Of a stretch of 64,000 bases of DNA, positions 7,708-16,701 are shown piece after piece (positions within the stretch are counted from its first letter, which is position 1; each line of letters starts with the position of its first letter). The notes below the pieces were generated by a model that worked only from the letters and a program-made list of their open reading frames with translations, was not told the DNA's origin and ran no database searches. The stretch comes from Lachnospiraceae bacterium (lineage in GTDB: Bacteria > Bacillota > Clostridia > Lachnospirales > Lachnospiraceae). Both the position numbers and the translations under genes were made by a program. The DNA lies in contig CAJSZQ010000021.1 in assembly GCA_910574185.1 (NCBI GenBank), positions 1-64,000 on the forward strand, written 5' to 3'.

Positions 7708-7923
7708 CTATCTGCTTATTTCTTTACTGTTCGTCCTTCCAACCAAGTAATCAAGTGAGCAATTATAGTAATCAGCTATTTTTATAAGAATATCTATTGG
7801 GAAATCCCTAATCCCTTTTTCATAACGTGAATATACATCTCGGTGCAATCCCAAATCCGTAGATATTTTCTTAATGGATATATCATTATCAATCCTTAAG
7901 TCCTGAATCCTTTGAAATTTCAC
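7708..7923 (-). CDS. XRE-family repressor, tandem copy B (71 aa)
   Basis: GTG start at 7923 (MKFQRIQDLRIDND). Same length as copy A, about two thirds identical by eye, with the full HTH (ISTDLGLHRDVYSRYEKG) and the LVGRTNSK end typical of short SinR-like repressors. The 85-bp spacer to copy A repeats part of the 5' region (GGTCATACGGTCGT near 7690 and GGCCGTATGGTCGT near 7988), consistent with a duplicated operator: the same site precedes both genes. It is divergent from 8020-8442. Confidence 0.85.
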   Translation of the reverse strand: MKFQRIQDLRIDNDISIKKISTDLGLHRDVYSRYEKGIRDFPIDILIKIADYYNCSLDYLVGRTNSKEISR

Positions 7924-8019
7924 TCTATCACCCCATGTATCATATAGACAAAGTATACCTAAAGTGCTAAAATAAAATTCATATTAAGGCCGTATGGTCG
8001 TATTTTGAGGGGGTAAAAT

Positions 8020-8442
8020 ATGAAAAGATGCTTGATTTTCATCGTCATTACTATTTGTACATTATTCTTATTATCCTATTTGCAATGGGGAAGAGAGTTA
8101 GATGTATGCAATTCCAGAATTGAAAGCTTTAACGGTGGATACTATGAAAATATATCCATTATTGCAAATAGTATCTATATTTTTGATAAAGAAGAATTTG
8201 CAGAACAAATCATTCAAGATATCATTGACAATTCATTAAAAGATATATTATTTTCGTATGACATTCATGGATATCCAAACGGGCTTCATATAACTGTTTA
8301 TATGAATGAGTACGCTCGTAAAAACGGAAAAAGTAACTTTGAGATATCTTACTCACAAGATAGTAACTACAACTCTGCGTATAACATTAAGGACAATCCT
8401 GACAAATTTAAATTGAACATAATTTCTAGTACTCATTTATAA
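8020..8442 (+). CDS. Hypothetical secreted or membrane-anchored protein, 140 aa
   Basis: ATG 8020 follows GAGGGGGTAAA. Residues 1-22 (KRCLIFIVITICTLFLLSYL) are a signal peptide or N-terminal anchor. The rest is hydrophilic with an NGLHITVYMNEYARKNG segment. There is no lipobox Cys at a suitable position. It is divergently transcribed from the tandem repressors, with the GGCCGTATGGTCGTATTTT element just upstream, so it is probably under their control. It ends at a terminator shared with the portal operon. Function unknown; superinfection exclusion or lysogenic conversion is possible by context only. Confidence 0.6.
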   Translation: MKRCLIFIVITICTLFLLSYLQWGRELDVCNSRIESFNGGYYENISIIANSIYIFDKEEFAEQIIQDIIDNSLKDILFSYDIHGYPNGLHITVYMNEYARKNGKSNFEISYSQDSNYNSAYNIKDNPDKFKLNIISSTHL

Positions 8443-8460
8443 CGCTCATAATCTTTTTAG

Positions 8461-8496
8461 AAATAGGGGTAGAGCTGTCTCATCTCCCCTATTTCA
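8461..8496. terminator. Bidirectional terminator between 8442 and the portal operon
   Basis: AAATAGGGG...CCCCTATTT stem flanked by T-rich and A-rich runs, placed between two convergent genes. Confidence 0.8.
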
Positions 8497-8524
8497 CCAT
8501 TATGCATTAAAAATTAAGAAAAAA

Positions 8525-9979
8525 TCAATCTGCCTTATTGTCAATCAAATCTTCCAATTCATCTTTTTCATCATCAAGAGTTACTTTTTCATCTTCCTTC
8601 ACTTTACCAATATCCTCCTGCTCCACTTTAATCCTCTCAGATTCAATCCGTTCTAATTCCAGAGCCGTATTTGTAGTATATGGACTTCTATCTATAATCG
8701 TCTGTCTTGACATTGCGCCACATTCATACTGCATCTTCATATTTTCCATATCAGATTTATTATCTACTGGGCGATTCACATTAAACATGATATTTACGCT
8801 GTCAAACACTTCATCAGATATGGGGATATTTTTGAGTTCTAATAATTTCCTGATATAAGCCAGTCTGATATAAAATCCCTCTAACAAACTTGCAATGTAC
8901 TGTCTTGCCACATTATCCGTCTGTTGATAAAGCATTGTGATACTAGTCTCAGAAACATTCGCTACATTAGACTGCCCCAAAATTGAAGATGGCACACATG
9001 CAACTGCATAAAATTGTTGAATAATATAATCCAATTCCAATTTAATGGAATTTCGATCCATCTGTGCATTTGCATACTTAAAATCCGCTCCATCCTCCAG
9101 ATTTAATACCGCACCTGCAATATTATTTGGTATAGAAGAATCCACCCTCTGTCCTGTTACGATTCCCAATGGATTTAATGACAATGTAGTTACTGCATCA
9201 TCCAACTTAGAAAGCAGATTTTCGATAGCATCAATCAACGGTATCAAATCAAGGATAACTGGATCACCAAATTTATCATATTTTGATTTATCCATACTGC
9301 TATACCAAATCGGCAGCCCTGTCAAATTCACCTTAGTATCAACAAGTCTGTTATCCTCGTAAATTTCAACCTTATCAGGATAATAGACAACATAATGTTC
9401 TTTCCTAGTATCTTCATCTTTCCAATATTCGACAAAATTCGTGTATGCTCCGTTACTGTCATATATGGGGTAAGAATCTTTATTCCTGATAACCTTCGAC
9501 TGTATATTGTCATTTTCATCCAGATAAACGTACTCGAAGGCATCGCCATATGTAATTAAATCTTTGGTAACTGCCAAATCTACCTTATTGTAATTGCCCT
9601 TCTTGTACATCTTATTAAGATACGACACAAATTCCTTATCCCCAGTAATACTGACAGGATGTCCGCAAATATAACTCACATGGAATTTTATAATACTCTT
9701 TAAGGTCTGCAAAATTATTTTGGCAGTTTCAAACGTCTTTTCTTTAAACTCAAAATTAGGACGAGACAATACCTTATGTTCTCTACGCATATATTCATCA
9801 ATATCATTGACACGAGAAATTCTGTCAGTATATTTATTTTTCTTGAGTTCTGACTCAAACCAGTAGCCACTGTGCAACATTCTTCCTCCTTCTGCCATCC
9901 TTCCAATAGCTGAATTTCTAAATAAATCTTTGATATAATTTCCTACTCTTATTATAGGGTTAAACTTTGTTTCACTCAT
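8525..9979 (-). CDS. Phage portal protein (SPP1 gp6-like)
   Basis: 484 residues. Portals form the dodecameric ring through which DNA enters the capsid. The sequence fits the SPP1-type family: an N-terminal region, then LVDTKVNLTGLPIWYSSMDK and VILDLIPLIDAIENLLSKLD, and a long-helix region with QQFYAVACVPSSILGQ plus VSETSITMLYQQTDNVARQY, the tunnel and wing helices. The C-terminal 40 residues are highly acidic and charged. It is the last gene of the packaging block and overlaps the 84-aa gene before it by 8 bp. Length is normal for the family. No tail gene follows; the next gene is convergent. Confidence 0.9.
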   Translation of the reverse strand: MSETKFNPIIRVGNYIKDLFRNSAIGRMAEGGRMLHSGYWFESELKKNKYTDRISRVNDIDEYMRREHKVLSRPNFEFKEKTFETAKIILQTLKSIIKFHVSYICGHPVSITGDKEFVSYLNKMYKKGNYNKVDLAVTKDLITYGDAFEYVYLDENDNIQSKVIRNKDSYPIYDSNGAYTNFVEYWKDEDTRKEHYVVYYPDKVEIYEDNRLVDTKVNLTGLPIWYSSMDKSKYDKFGDPVILDLIPLIDAIENLLSKLDDAVTTLSLNPLGIVTGQRVDSSIPNNIAGAVLNLEDGADFKYANAQMDRNSIKLELDYIIQQFYAVACVPSSILGQSNVANVSETSITMLYQQTDNVARQYIASLLEGFYIRLAYIRKLLELKNIPISDEVFDSVNIMFNVNRPVDNKSDMENMKMQYECGAMSRQTIIDRSPYTTNTALELERIESERIKVEQEDIGKVKEDEKVTLDDEKDELEDLIDNKAD

Positions 9980-10226
9980 TACCTACATCCCTTCTATGCC
10001 AAATGCATTGTTTCAAACGGATTCCTTCGGGTAATCGTTTCTTCTCCGCAATCGCTTTGACCGCCCTATCATCTAAATATTTACGCTCCTCATATGAAAT
10101 ATTGTCATTATCATAATCAAAAATATACTCATGTATTACATCACTCATATAAAGCAGACTTCCACCATGATTGTTATAGTCAATCATGGCTTGCTCTAAT
10201 ATTTTCTTATATTCTACATATTCCAT
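9972..10226 (-). CDS. Small protein between terminase and portal, 84 aa
   Basis: ATG 10226 follows a GAAAGGAAGAA site and the gene overlaps the portal start, indicating translational coupling. The product is helical and charged (EYKKILEQAMIDYNNHGG, then EERKYLDDRAVKAIAEKKRL). It sits 13 bp after the large terminase. It may be a packaging accessory or portal-associated factor, but no family is recognised. Confidence 0.7.
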   Translation of the reverse strand: MEYVEYKKILEQAMIDYNNHGGSLLYMSDVIHEYIFDYDNDNISYEERKYLDDRAVKAIAEKKRLPEGIRLKQCIWHRRDVGNE

Positions 10227-10239
10227 TTAATTCTTCCTT

Positions 10240-11805
10240 TCAGGGAATATAATAATATATTCCGCTTGCAATTCCTTCTAATGCCATACAGAACGCCAGA
10301 ACTCTATCGTCCTTTGCTCCTGCCACAGCCTGAACCTTACCATTATTATCAACTTGGAATGCTTTCATCTCATTAAGCAAGCCCTTTGAATTGATACAAA
10401 CTTCACCTTTTTCAAACATTTCAACAAACCTGTTAATGATAATAGGTCTGCTTTTAAGACTTGTTTCAAATCCAGGTTTCTTTCTCATTTTCCCTTTGGC
10501 ATCATATGACCTGTATTTATATAGATTGATATATCTATGATTGGAATCATATAATTTGTCCACAACAGTATGACCGGCGGATAACTTTTCTATCACAAGC
10601 AAACATGTATTGTAATATTTTCCCACTTCTCTAACAAGCTCTGCAAATTCATATGGTTTAATCTTATTGTTCGCAAACTCAAAGCACTGGAATCCATCTG
10701 CATCCACAATAGAGATGACGCTATTATCGCTTCCAATTCCTTCCCCGGTATCTACACCGCCATAATATTTTTTTCCTGCTTTTGGATACTTCCAGATTAT
10801 AATACTGTTTTTCCATTTTCTAAAAATAGGGGGTAATATCTTAGGTAATTCCAATTTAGGTGTACTATCAATATGATTAAGACGTTCCTGCACAATCTGT
10901 AGATTAAAGATATTATTACCAGATACAATGAAACTTTCCATTGCATTAGATGGGTATTCCTGACGGAATTTTTCAGTTCCAATATTCGTTATCTTCATTC
11001 TGCGCCACATTAATTTCTTTATGGCAAGGGGATTATTATCACCGTCCATTTTATGATATAGCGCTAATTCTTCCTCATCTAAATCATCTACTGTTAGGTA
11101 ACACCCATTCCTATTCTTATATATTTCCGAATTTTCCTTGTAATCCTTCGCAAATAAATGTTTATCATCCAACCATGAGAAAAAGAACGGCTTATACTGT
11201 GATTCATGATTGACAGCCTGCATCCATAATTCAAACCACATATTCATGCCCTTACTTGTAGATTCAAGTACCATCTGACCATCTGGACGCAATGCGGCTT
11301 CAATCGCAACCAACTGATTCTTTAATTTATCATCATCCATAAAAGCAACTTCTGTTAAATGAACATATCTTAACGTACTTCCTCTGGCAGCGTCTTTTGA
11401 ACCACACACACAACAAATGATTCTGCTTCTATTTTCAAGTATGAGTTCCTTCCTGTTATTTGCAACATCCTTAATCTTTACTGAAGGATTCAGGTCGTCA
11501 TACATAGCTTTCAATTTCTTAAAAACAATATCTACCGTATCAAGGGAATAACTCATAATCATACATACTGTATCTGGTTCTGTATGTGTTAAATATAGAG
11601 AGTATGCTAATGCAAATGAAGTCACTCCCAGTTGCCTTGATTTTGCAACCAGATTAAATTTTCCGAAATTCTTTGATAATAATTTTTGATGGTATGTTGG
11701 CTCAAACGGCACTTTATGACCTTCCTTATCAACAATAACGCAAAAGTATTTAATCCATAAAAGCGGATCTGCTACAATGCGTTTTAACTTTTCTTCTGTA
11801 GTCAT
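10240..11805 (-). CDS. Phage terminase large subunit
   Basis: 521 residues with ATPase then nuclease domains. The Walker A region is NLVAKSRQLGVTSFALAY (about residues 52-69). The Walker B region is VHLTEVAFMDDD, followed by a coupling motif LESTSKGMN. The C-terminal RNase H-like nuclease shows YYGGVDTGEGIGSDNSVISI with its acidic residue, and DDRVLAFCMALEGI near the end. It drives DNA into the capsid through the portal and cuts the concatemer. The start has an AAGGTGGTGG ribosome site. It follows the putative small subunit by 86 bp. Confidence 0.93.
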   Translation of the reverse strand: MTTEEKLKRIVADPLLWIKYFCVIVDKEGHKVPFEPTYHQKLLSKNFGKFNLVAKSRQLGVTSFALAYSLYLTHTEPDTVCMIMSYSLDTVDIVFKKLKAMYDDLNPSVKIKDVANNRKELILENRSRIICCVCGSKDAARGSTLRYVHLTEVAFMDDDKLKNQLVAIEAALRPDGQMVLESTSKGMNMWFELWMQAVNHESQYKPFFFSWLDDKHLFAKDYKENSEIYKNRNGCYLTVDDLDEEELALYHKMDGDNNPLAIKKLMWRRMKITNIGTEKFRQEYPSNAMESFIVSGNNIFNLQIVQERLNHIDSTPKLELPKILPPIFRKWKNSIIIWKYPKAGKKYYGGVDTGEGIGSDNSVISIVDADGFQCFEFANNKIKPYEFAELVREVGKYYNTCLLVIEKLSAGHTVVDKLYDSNHRYINLYKYRSYDAKGKMRKKPGFETSLKSRPIIINRFVEMFEKGEVCINSKGLLNEMKAFQVDNNGKVQAVAGAKDDRVLAFCMALEGIASGIYYYIP

Positions 11806-11891
11806 TTTCCACCACCTTAAAAAAGCTACACAATAGGTGTAATCTTTTCATGTAGCATATATTTTGGTATATAAAAACCTATATAGCAATT

Positions 11892-12410
11892 TTATTCTTC
11901 ATAGGTATAGCTGTAATCTTCTTTATCATTTTCCAATTCACTATCTGGAATTTTATTTAACAACTTAGTCAATCCGTTTTCCTTATCCTCTTTGAAAAAC
12001 TTTTCCGAAAATTCCTGCCATGCTTTAAATGCTTGTACATCTCCATCCATAGCCTTTTGATAATATTTATCATATAACTCAATCAATTTCTTTTGATGCA
12101 GACGCTTCAGTAACCATTTAATTGCAGTCTGGCATCCTTGCTCCATTATGTATCTTTTACATATATCCTCTGTAATTGAATCTGAAAAACACGCATACCG
12201 ACTTTTTAAATCTTCAAAATCCTTAACCGGAACCTTATCCGCTTCTTTCAGATACTCAGGACAATAAAGGTACATGATATAATAAGCTTTCATATCTGTA
12301 CCAGTTATTTCTTTCAGTGTGGCATAAATAGATTTCTCTTTACTGACCGATTTACCCCACACTCCATTATTACTTGATTTTACTTTTGATTCTTTCGGTT
12401 TTCTTCCCAA
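11892..12410 (-). CDS. Putative terminase small subunit
   Basis: 172 residues. The N-terminus is basic (MGRKPKESKVKSSN), followed by a largely helical body with the segment YYQKAMDGDVQAFKAWQEFSE, a pattern often seen in TerS oligomerisation helices, and an acidic C-terminal tail. Its position directly before the large terminase supports the call. The sequence is divergent, with no clear HTH that I can point to, so the assignment rests mainly on context. TerS recognises the packaging site and regulates the large subunit. Confidence 0.6.
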   Translation of the reverse strand: MGRKPKESKVKSSNNGVWGKSVSKEKSIYATLKEITGTDMKAYYIMYLYCPEYLKEADKVPVKDFEDLKSRYACFSDSITEDICKRYIMEQGCQTAIKWLLKRLHQKKLIELYDKYYQKAMDGDVQAFKAWQEFSEKFFKEDKENGLTKLLNKIPDSELENDKEDYSYTYEE

Positions 12411-12419
12411 TTATATCAC

Positions 12420-12911
12420 TTCCTATAAATCTATTATAAACAAATGCAAATAAGTGATTCTAAAACAAACCAAAAATTTGAAATCTGCTCTATTCCATCC
12501 AATATCAAACAAGACAACTTATCGTGTAATAAACATCTGTATTGTTCGACACAAAAACACTTTTCCTACACTAATTTACAATCCTCTTCACAAGTTAACG
12601 GTGACTTACAGTTCCATTCTGTTATCATATCTACCAAACATAAATCATCCATAACATTACCTATTGCATTCTTATGCGCATCTTTTATTGTACAATAACA
12701 AGCAATTCCCGAATCACCATTAGTTCAAGCGGATATTTTACATCTTTCACATTTTTGTCTTTATTCAATTCTTCATAAATACGTTTATGATGCGGTGAAT
12801 CACAGTAATATTCCACATCTGATTTCTTAGCCTTACCAAAACATTTGCAACATTTCAATATCCACTGTTTTTCCCCATATTTCTTTACCTCAGTTAAAAA
12901 CCACCCTATAA
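12420..12911 (-). other. Gap holding a Cys-rich reading frame split by a frame change
   Basis: On the minus strand one frame (about 12,914 down to 12,685) reads WILKCCKCFGKAKKSDVEYY and ends at TAA 12,685-12,687. Its only plausible start is TTG 12,858 with a weak ribosome site. An overlapping frame continues as NGDSGIACYCTIKDAHKN to about residue CEEDCKLV and a TAG near 12,580. Both halves are Cys-rich and open through the overlap, so this is either a frameshifted zinc-ribbon gene or a programmed shift. The 150 bp nearest the small terminase hold nothing recognisable. Confidence 0.4.
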
Positions 12912-13205
12912 TTAATATTTTCTATTTCCATATCTCTCTGGCACTTCGCAAACAAGTATCTTCGCTGCATAATACTTATCAGGTTCCTGCTTGCTCTGCC
13001 AAATCTCAAATTCCACTATTGAACCTCTAATTAATTCATAATCGTCCGTAAGCTGTGAATAGTGTGCAAAATAAGTTTCTCCATCTTCATAACAACGGAT
13101 AAACCCATATTTTCTATCTTTATTCCAGTTTGTAACCACACCCATATATCTAGGTCTAGGCTTCCAAGTTTTTTTCTTCTTTATATTCTGATTTTGATTT
13201 TCCAT
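12912..13205 (-). CDS. Cold-shock-domain protein, 97 aa
   Basis: The start is ATG 13,205 (MENQNQNIKKKK); the longer frame to 13,358 overlaps the upstream gene. After a basic 28-residue N-terminal tail comes a CSD: MGVVTNWNKDRKYGFIR, YFAHYSQL, then GSIVEFEI. The RNP1-like (KYGFI) and RNP2-like (TYFAHY) nucleic-acid-binding motifs are present. It probably binds single-stranded RNA or DNA. It lies inside the capsid/packaging block, so it may act as an element-encoded RNA chaperone or anti-terminator; that role is inferred. Confidence 0.85.
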   Translation of the reverse strand: MENQNQNIKKKKTWKPRPRYMGVVTNWNKDRKYGFIRCYEDGETYFAHYSQLTDDYELIRGSIVEFEIWQSKQEPDKYYAAKILVCEVPERYGNRKY

Positions 13206-13230
13206 GTAAAAAACATATTCCTTTCTACTA

Positions 13231-13512
13231 CTAAAACAAGACAGCCTTTGGTCTTGGTTTACAAAACACAAAGGCTCTATGATTATATTTATATTCTTTT
13301 CCCCATACAACAATAGGAACATTCTTAATCCTAAGATTATAGGCAGCATGGATATCATATGTAATAGTCAGATCTGGCCCGTCATAATCTTCCTTCTTGA
13401 ATGCTCCAGTGTCGCATGGATATAATGATAATATCTGTTCTTCTGTAAGAGTGTGACTAAATAAATCTTCTATTTCATCAGTTTTAAGATTATTCAGCGA
13501 CAATAACTTCAT
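13231..13512 (-). CDS. Hypothetical protein, 93 aa
   Basis: Starts at ATG 13,512 and overlaps the end of the upstream gene by 23 bp. The first half is helical and acidic (KTDEIEDLFSHTLTEEQIL); the second is strand-like (DLTITYDIHAAYNLRIKN, VPIVVWGKEYKYNHRAF). Not recognised. It shares the packaging-block transcript with the cold-shock protein. Confidence 0.6.
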   Translation of the reverse strand: MKLLSLNNLKTDEIEDLFSHTLTEEQILSLYPCDTGAFKKEDYDGPDLTITYDIHAAYNLRIKNVPIVVWGKEYKYNHRAFVFCKPRPKAVLF

Positions 13513-13750
13513 TCTCTTTCAATTTAGATTTTTTCTCTAGCCTTTTCCTACGAAACGCTTCGGCTTCTTTTAAAAGCTCATCGGTTTTATCGAATACCCA
13601 GAAATACTTATTCGTTTTAAAGTGGGTACAACGAAAAAGAAATCTATAACCTTTTTCTCTTGTCAGATAGCGCATTTCTGCCCTTGTGGTACACCAATAA
13701 AACCGTTCCATAAGTTTATTCCTATAAATCTCAAATTCTTCTCTTGTCAT
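13490..13750 (-). CDS. Hypothetical basic protein, 86 aa
   Basis: ATG 13,750 follows AAGGGAGAATATT. The product is rich in aromatic and basic residues (YWCTTRAEMRYLTREKGYRF), followed by a lysine-rich helix ending (EAFRRKRLEKKSKLKEN). This suggests nucleic-acid binding, but no fold is recognised. It overlaps the next gene, consistent with translational coupling. Confidence 0.6.
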   Translation of the reverse strand: MTREEFEIYRNKLMERFYWCTTRAEMRYLTREKGYRFLFRCTHFKTNKYFWVFDKTDELLKEAEAFRRKRLEKKSKLKENEVIVAE

Positions 13751-13780
13751 ACTAATATTCTCCCTTAATTCGTTTAAATT

Positions 13781-14590
13781 TTATACTGCAATGTTTAATA
13801 CATAATCATCCTTATAAGTCTCCGCAGAAACTAAAATTTTCTCATTATTTTTGTGACGCTGAATTGCATCAAACTTAGATGCGAAAACTTTTTGAATAGG
13901 TTGCTTTAATTCAAATTTGTAATCTGGTACTTTATAAGTAGCTGTTTCTAAATATCCATCATCATTCATAAAGATTTTGTCATGCAAACAATGTTCCACT
14001 CCAAAATCCCTAAAGTATTCCATATTGTGCGATTCCAGAATTGGTAATAAATATTCTGTTAGGCCTAACTTATTCAACCAGTAAATATTAACATCTTTCC
14101 ACCTACCACCATTTTTATAGTAGCCAATAAAACCTCCATCAACTGTAAGCAACATAGTTCTGAGAAGTTCATTCATTTTTTCTATACCACCATATAAGCC
14201 AATAATGAAAGTAAGTGTGCTAAAATTATACTTATTCTTGTATTCTCTTGAAATTACATTCGGATTCACCCTGTTAGAATTGGGTATGAATGTTCTGTGA
14301 TTGTCAAAACATAACTGTTCTTGACCTATTGATAAATCAACGTAGATTGGTGTTTTCCACCCAAAGCCTGTAATAATATCGTTTTCATATAGCCCTTTCT
14401 CAAAGCTGTAAAATCCACCGATTTCCAGTCCAAATAAGGTGTGTAATCTTTCACATGAAAACAAACTATCGCAATCATCTGTCATAACCAAATAATAATC
14501 ATCACTATTTATGTATTTCCACCATTCAGGTAGTTTTTCAAGTAAATCTTTACTCAATAAAGACTGTTCAATGTTAAAATCCTTTTCCAT
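13781..14590 (-). CDS. Unknown 269-aa protein with a TDDCDSLFSC motif
   Basis: The frame from ATG 14,590 gives a soluble protein. Its most striking feature is YYLVMTDDCDSLFSCERLHT (about residues 32-51) followed by FGLEIGGFYSF: an acidic D-D-x-D-S cluster after a hydrophobic strand, as seen in metal-dependent phosphoesterases. Later it has GLYGGIEKMNELLRTMLLTVDGG and a HCLHDKIF segment. I cannot assign a family; a metal-dependent nuclease or phosphatase is possible. It lies between the capsid and terminase genes in the same transcript, so it may act in head morphogenesis or DNA processing. Confidence 0.5.
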   Translation of the reverse strand: MEKDFNIEQSLLSKDLLEKLPEWWKYINSDDYYLVMTDDCDSLFSCERLHTLFGLEIGGFYSFEKGLYENDIITGFGWKTPIYVDLSIGQEQLCFDNHRTFIPNSNRVNPNVISREYKNKYNFSTLTFIIGLYGGIEKMNELLRTMLLTVDGGFIGYYKNGGRWKDVNIYWLNKLGLTEYLLPILESHNMEYFRDFGVEHCLHDKIFMNDDGYLETATYKVPDYKFELKQPIQKVFASKFDAIQRHKNNEKILVSAETYKDDYVLNIAV

Positions 14591-14678
14591 TAAAAATAAT
14601 CGTGCTAGGTACTATGATTCTCCATATAAGTACCCACGATTATATTTATTCCGTCCATAGCACTGATACCTCCTTTAC

Positions 14679-15014
14679 CTATTTAGCATCAGCCTTCATA
14701 GACTTTCTGGTTGTAGTCTTTTTAGCTGTCGTAGTTTTGGAACCTGTTTTCTTTTTTTCTTTTAGCTTTTCACGTTCCTCTTTAATTTTCTGACATTCCT
14801 TTTCTTTTAATGTATCAAACGTACCTTCTACCATGGCTTGTGATGCACCATTAATTCCTTTGATAATCTGATCATGGTTATATTTTGTTACTCCGATTTC
14901 TCCTCGTTCCACCTGCCCAACCAATTCATGGCACACATCACAATATCTTGCAACATCACGCAGAGACAAATGCCGCAAAAGCCTGTATTCTTTCAAATCA
15001 AATCTTGATAACAT
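14679..15014 (-). CDS. HTH protein with lysine-rich tail, 111 aa
   Basis: Residues 1-55 form an XRE-type HTH: YRLLRHLSLRDVARYCDVCH, then ELVGQVERGEIGVTKYN. The last 45 residues are a long basic helix and Lys/Thr tail (KLKEKKKTGSKTTTAKKTTT) resembling histone-like DNA-compaction tails. It sits between the capsid gene and the 13,781-14,590 gene. It could regulate the late transcript or coat packaged DNA; the tail favours an architectural role. Confidence 0.7.
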   Translation of the reverse strand: MLSRFDLKEYRLLRHLSLRDVARYCDVCHELVGQVERGEIGVTKYNHDQIIKGINGASQAMVEGTFDTLKEKECQKIKEEREKLKEKKKTGSKTTTAKKTTTRKSMKADAK

Positions 15015-15158
15015 ATTTCACCATCCTATAATAAAAATTTCCTTAAAAGACAGGGGTGCAATATGCATATCACACCCCCATATATGAGAAAAACCTAATC
15101 GACAAGGAAAGCCGATTTGAGATTTGTCATATGAGCCTTTTCTGCTTGTATCACCAGT

Positions 15159-16028
15159 TTAGCTACCACTTTCACTGGCTGCCGCGATAGTCTTGCGAAG
15201 AACAACACAGCCCTTTGTATCCATTAACTTCACTGCATAAAGGTCACTAGCGATAAGATCAGTAGCAAGCAGCTTACCTTCCCTCTCCTCTTCAACGGTA
15301 ATCTCTTTCTGCCAAATCACACCTAATGCATTCTTACGAACAAGATATGTCTTACATTCTTTCTTATCTGTGTCATATGTATTATTATCGCAGATAATAA
15401 CCGGAATCACTCCAAGCCAGTAACCAACAATACCATTCTCTACAACTCCGTTAGAGTCCTTTGCATAAGTCTTAGAAATAGATGTAAATTCATCCATCGC
15501 AGTAAATGCCTTTCTAAGTCTATGATTAATCAGAATCCCTGCAAAATTTGCAGAATCTACATCATCACCAAAGCAATCAAATGCAGATTCAATTTCTGAA
15601 ACTGTAATGCTCTCCGCACTTACCGTTGGAACTTTATAAACCGCACCTGTATCCATTTCATCCACAAGATTTTTGTCCACATCTTTTGCCATAACCTCAC
15701 CGATCTGATCTGCCATACGGTCTTTCATAGCGCCCTTTACCTGAATACTATCTTTGTCATAAATCCTAACAGATTTACCAACCTGTCCAATCTTAGCAGT
15801 GGAATCACTCATGCTTACCTCTTCTGGTTCCAGGGGAGTACCCTTTACAACCGTAGCTGCGTCTGAAATCCTATTAAATGTGGGAAAATGGATTGTATCA
15901 CCACAAGTTCTAATATCTTCTGCCATATTTGTCATATCAGTAGCAAGTCTACCAACACGCAAAGATACTTCCATTTTGGAATTTACGGCTTCACTAAATA
16001 ATTCTGGAATAACTAATGTATTTGCCAT
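15159..16028 (-). CDS. Major capsid protein (HK97 fold, N4 gp56-like)
   Basis: 289 residues from ATG 16,028 behind AGAAGG. Features of the N4-gp56-type capsid family: LVIPELFSEAVNSKMEVSLR at the start, GDTIHFPTFNRI, then EPEEVSMSDSTAKIGQVGKS, and VRKNALGVIWQKEITVEEER near the end. The length is short but within range for small-headed phages. The putative scaffold gene lies 79 bp upstream. Capsid, scaffold, portal and terminase together mean the element can probably build and fill heads. Confidence 0.85.
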   Translation of the reverse strand: MANTLVIPELFSEAVNSKMEVSLRVGRLATDMTNMAEDIRTCGDTIHFPTFNRISDAATVVKGTPLEPEEVSMSDSTAKIGQVGKSVRIYDKDSIQVKGAMKDRMADQIGEVMAKDVDKNLVDEMDTGAVYKVPTVSAESITVSEIESAFDCFGDDVDSANFAGILINHRLRKAFTAMDEFTSISKTYAKDSNGVVENGIVGYWLGVIPVIICDNNTYDTDKKECKTYLVRKNALGVIWQKEITVEEEREGKLLATDLIASDLYAVKLMDTKGCVVLRKTIAAASESGS

Positions 16029-16107
16029 ATCAATACCTTCTTTCTTAAAATTTTCAATATTAAGGCCCGTTCCATATTTCAGGTTCAGGCCGTCTTATAA
16101 ACTGTAT

Positions 16108-16701
16108 TTACTTTTTACCTCTTAATCTTTTATAAGATTCTGGATGTTTCTGTGCAAATTCCGCTTTCTGTGAATATGTCCACTTGCTAAACTCTTCAGG
16201 TGTAACCTTATCATCAGAACTATGATCATTAGGAACATATCCACTTGCTTTCATTCTAGACTTTACAATATCTTCTACAAGAGAAGACAGTGCGTCAACA
16301 TCTGCATCATCCTTAATATAATCAGCTAATGTCTTATCAAGTCCATTTGCAGATAACTTTTCCTGCACTGCAATCTTACGTTCTCTTTCGGCAACTGCCT
16401 TTTCGGATGCTTCTAACGCTGCAAGACGGTTTTCTACATCAATTTCAGCTTGCGTCTTTTCTACTGGACTTAATTCTTTGACCTTTGCTTCTAAATCTCG
16501 AATCTGTTTTGACAATTTTCCCCTTACTTTATCCTCTGCACTCTGAATCGCTTTATCATAGTCTGCCTTAGACATCGTAACGGCTTCTGTTGTAGTATCC
16601 TTAGTTTTGGTAGTGTCAGTATTTGTATCTGCTCCATCTTCACCTTTGGAATCTACCCTTTTAGTATCTTCTGTATTTGTTGTGTTCTTATTATCTTCCA
16701 T
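16108..16701 (-). CDS. Capsid scaffold protein (GP20-like)
   Basis: 197 residues. The first 40 are low-complexity Thr/Asp/Lys (NTEDTKRVDSKGEDG). A long coiled coil follows (YDKAIQSAEDKVRGKLSKQI, EASEKAVAERERKIAVQEKL), then a short C-terminal domain (FSKWTYSQKAEFAQKHPESY). This is the usual scaffold or minor structural GP20-type architecture, and its place directly upstream of the capsid gene is canonical. It guides procapsid assembly. First gene of the late block. Confidence 0.85.
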   Translation of the reverse strand: MEDNKNTTNTEDTKRVDSKGEDGADTNTDTTKTKDTTTEAVTMSKADYDKAIQSAEDKVRGKLSKQIRDLEAKVKELSPVEKTQAEIDVENRLAALEASEKAVAERERKIAVQEKLSANGLDKTLADYIKDDADVDALSSLVEDIVKSRMKASGYVPNDHSSDDKVTPEEFSKWTYSQKAEFAQKHPESYKRLRGKK

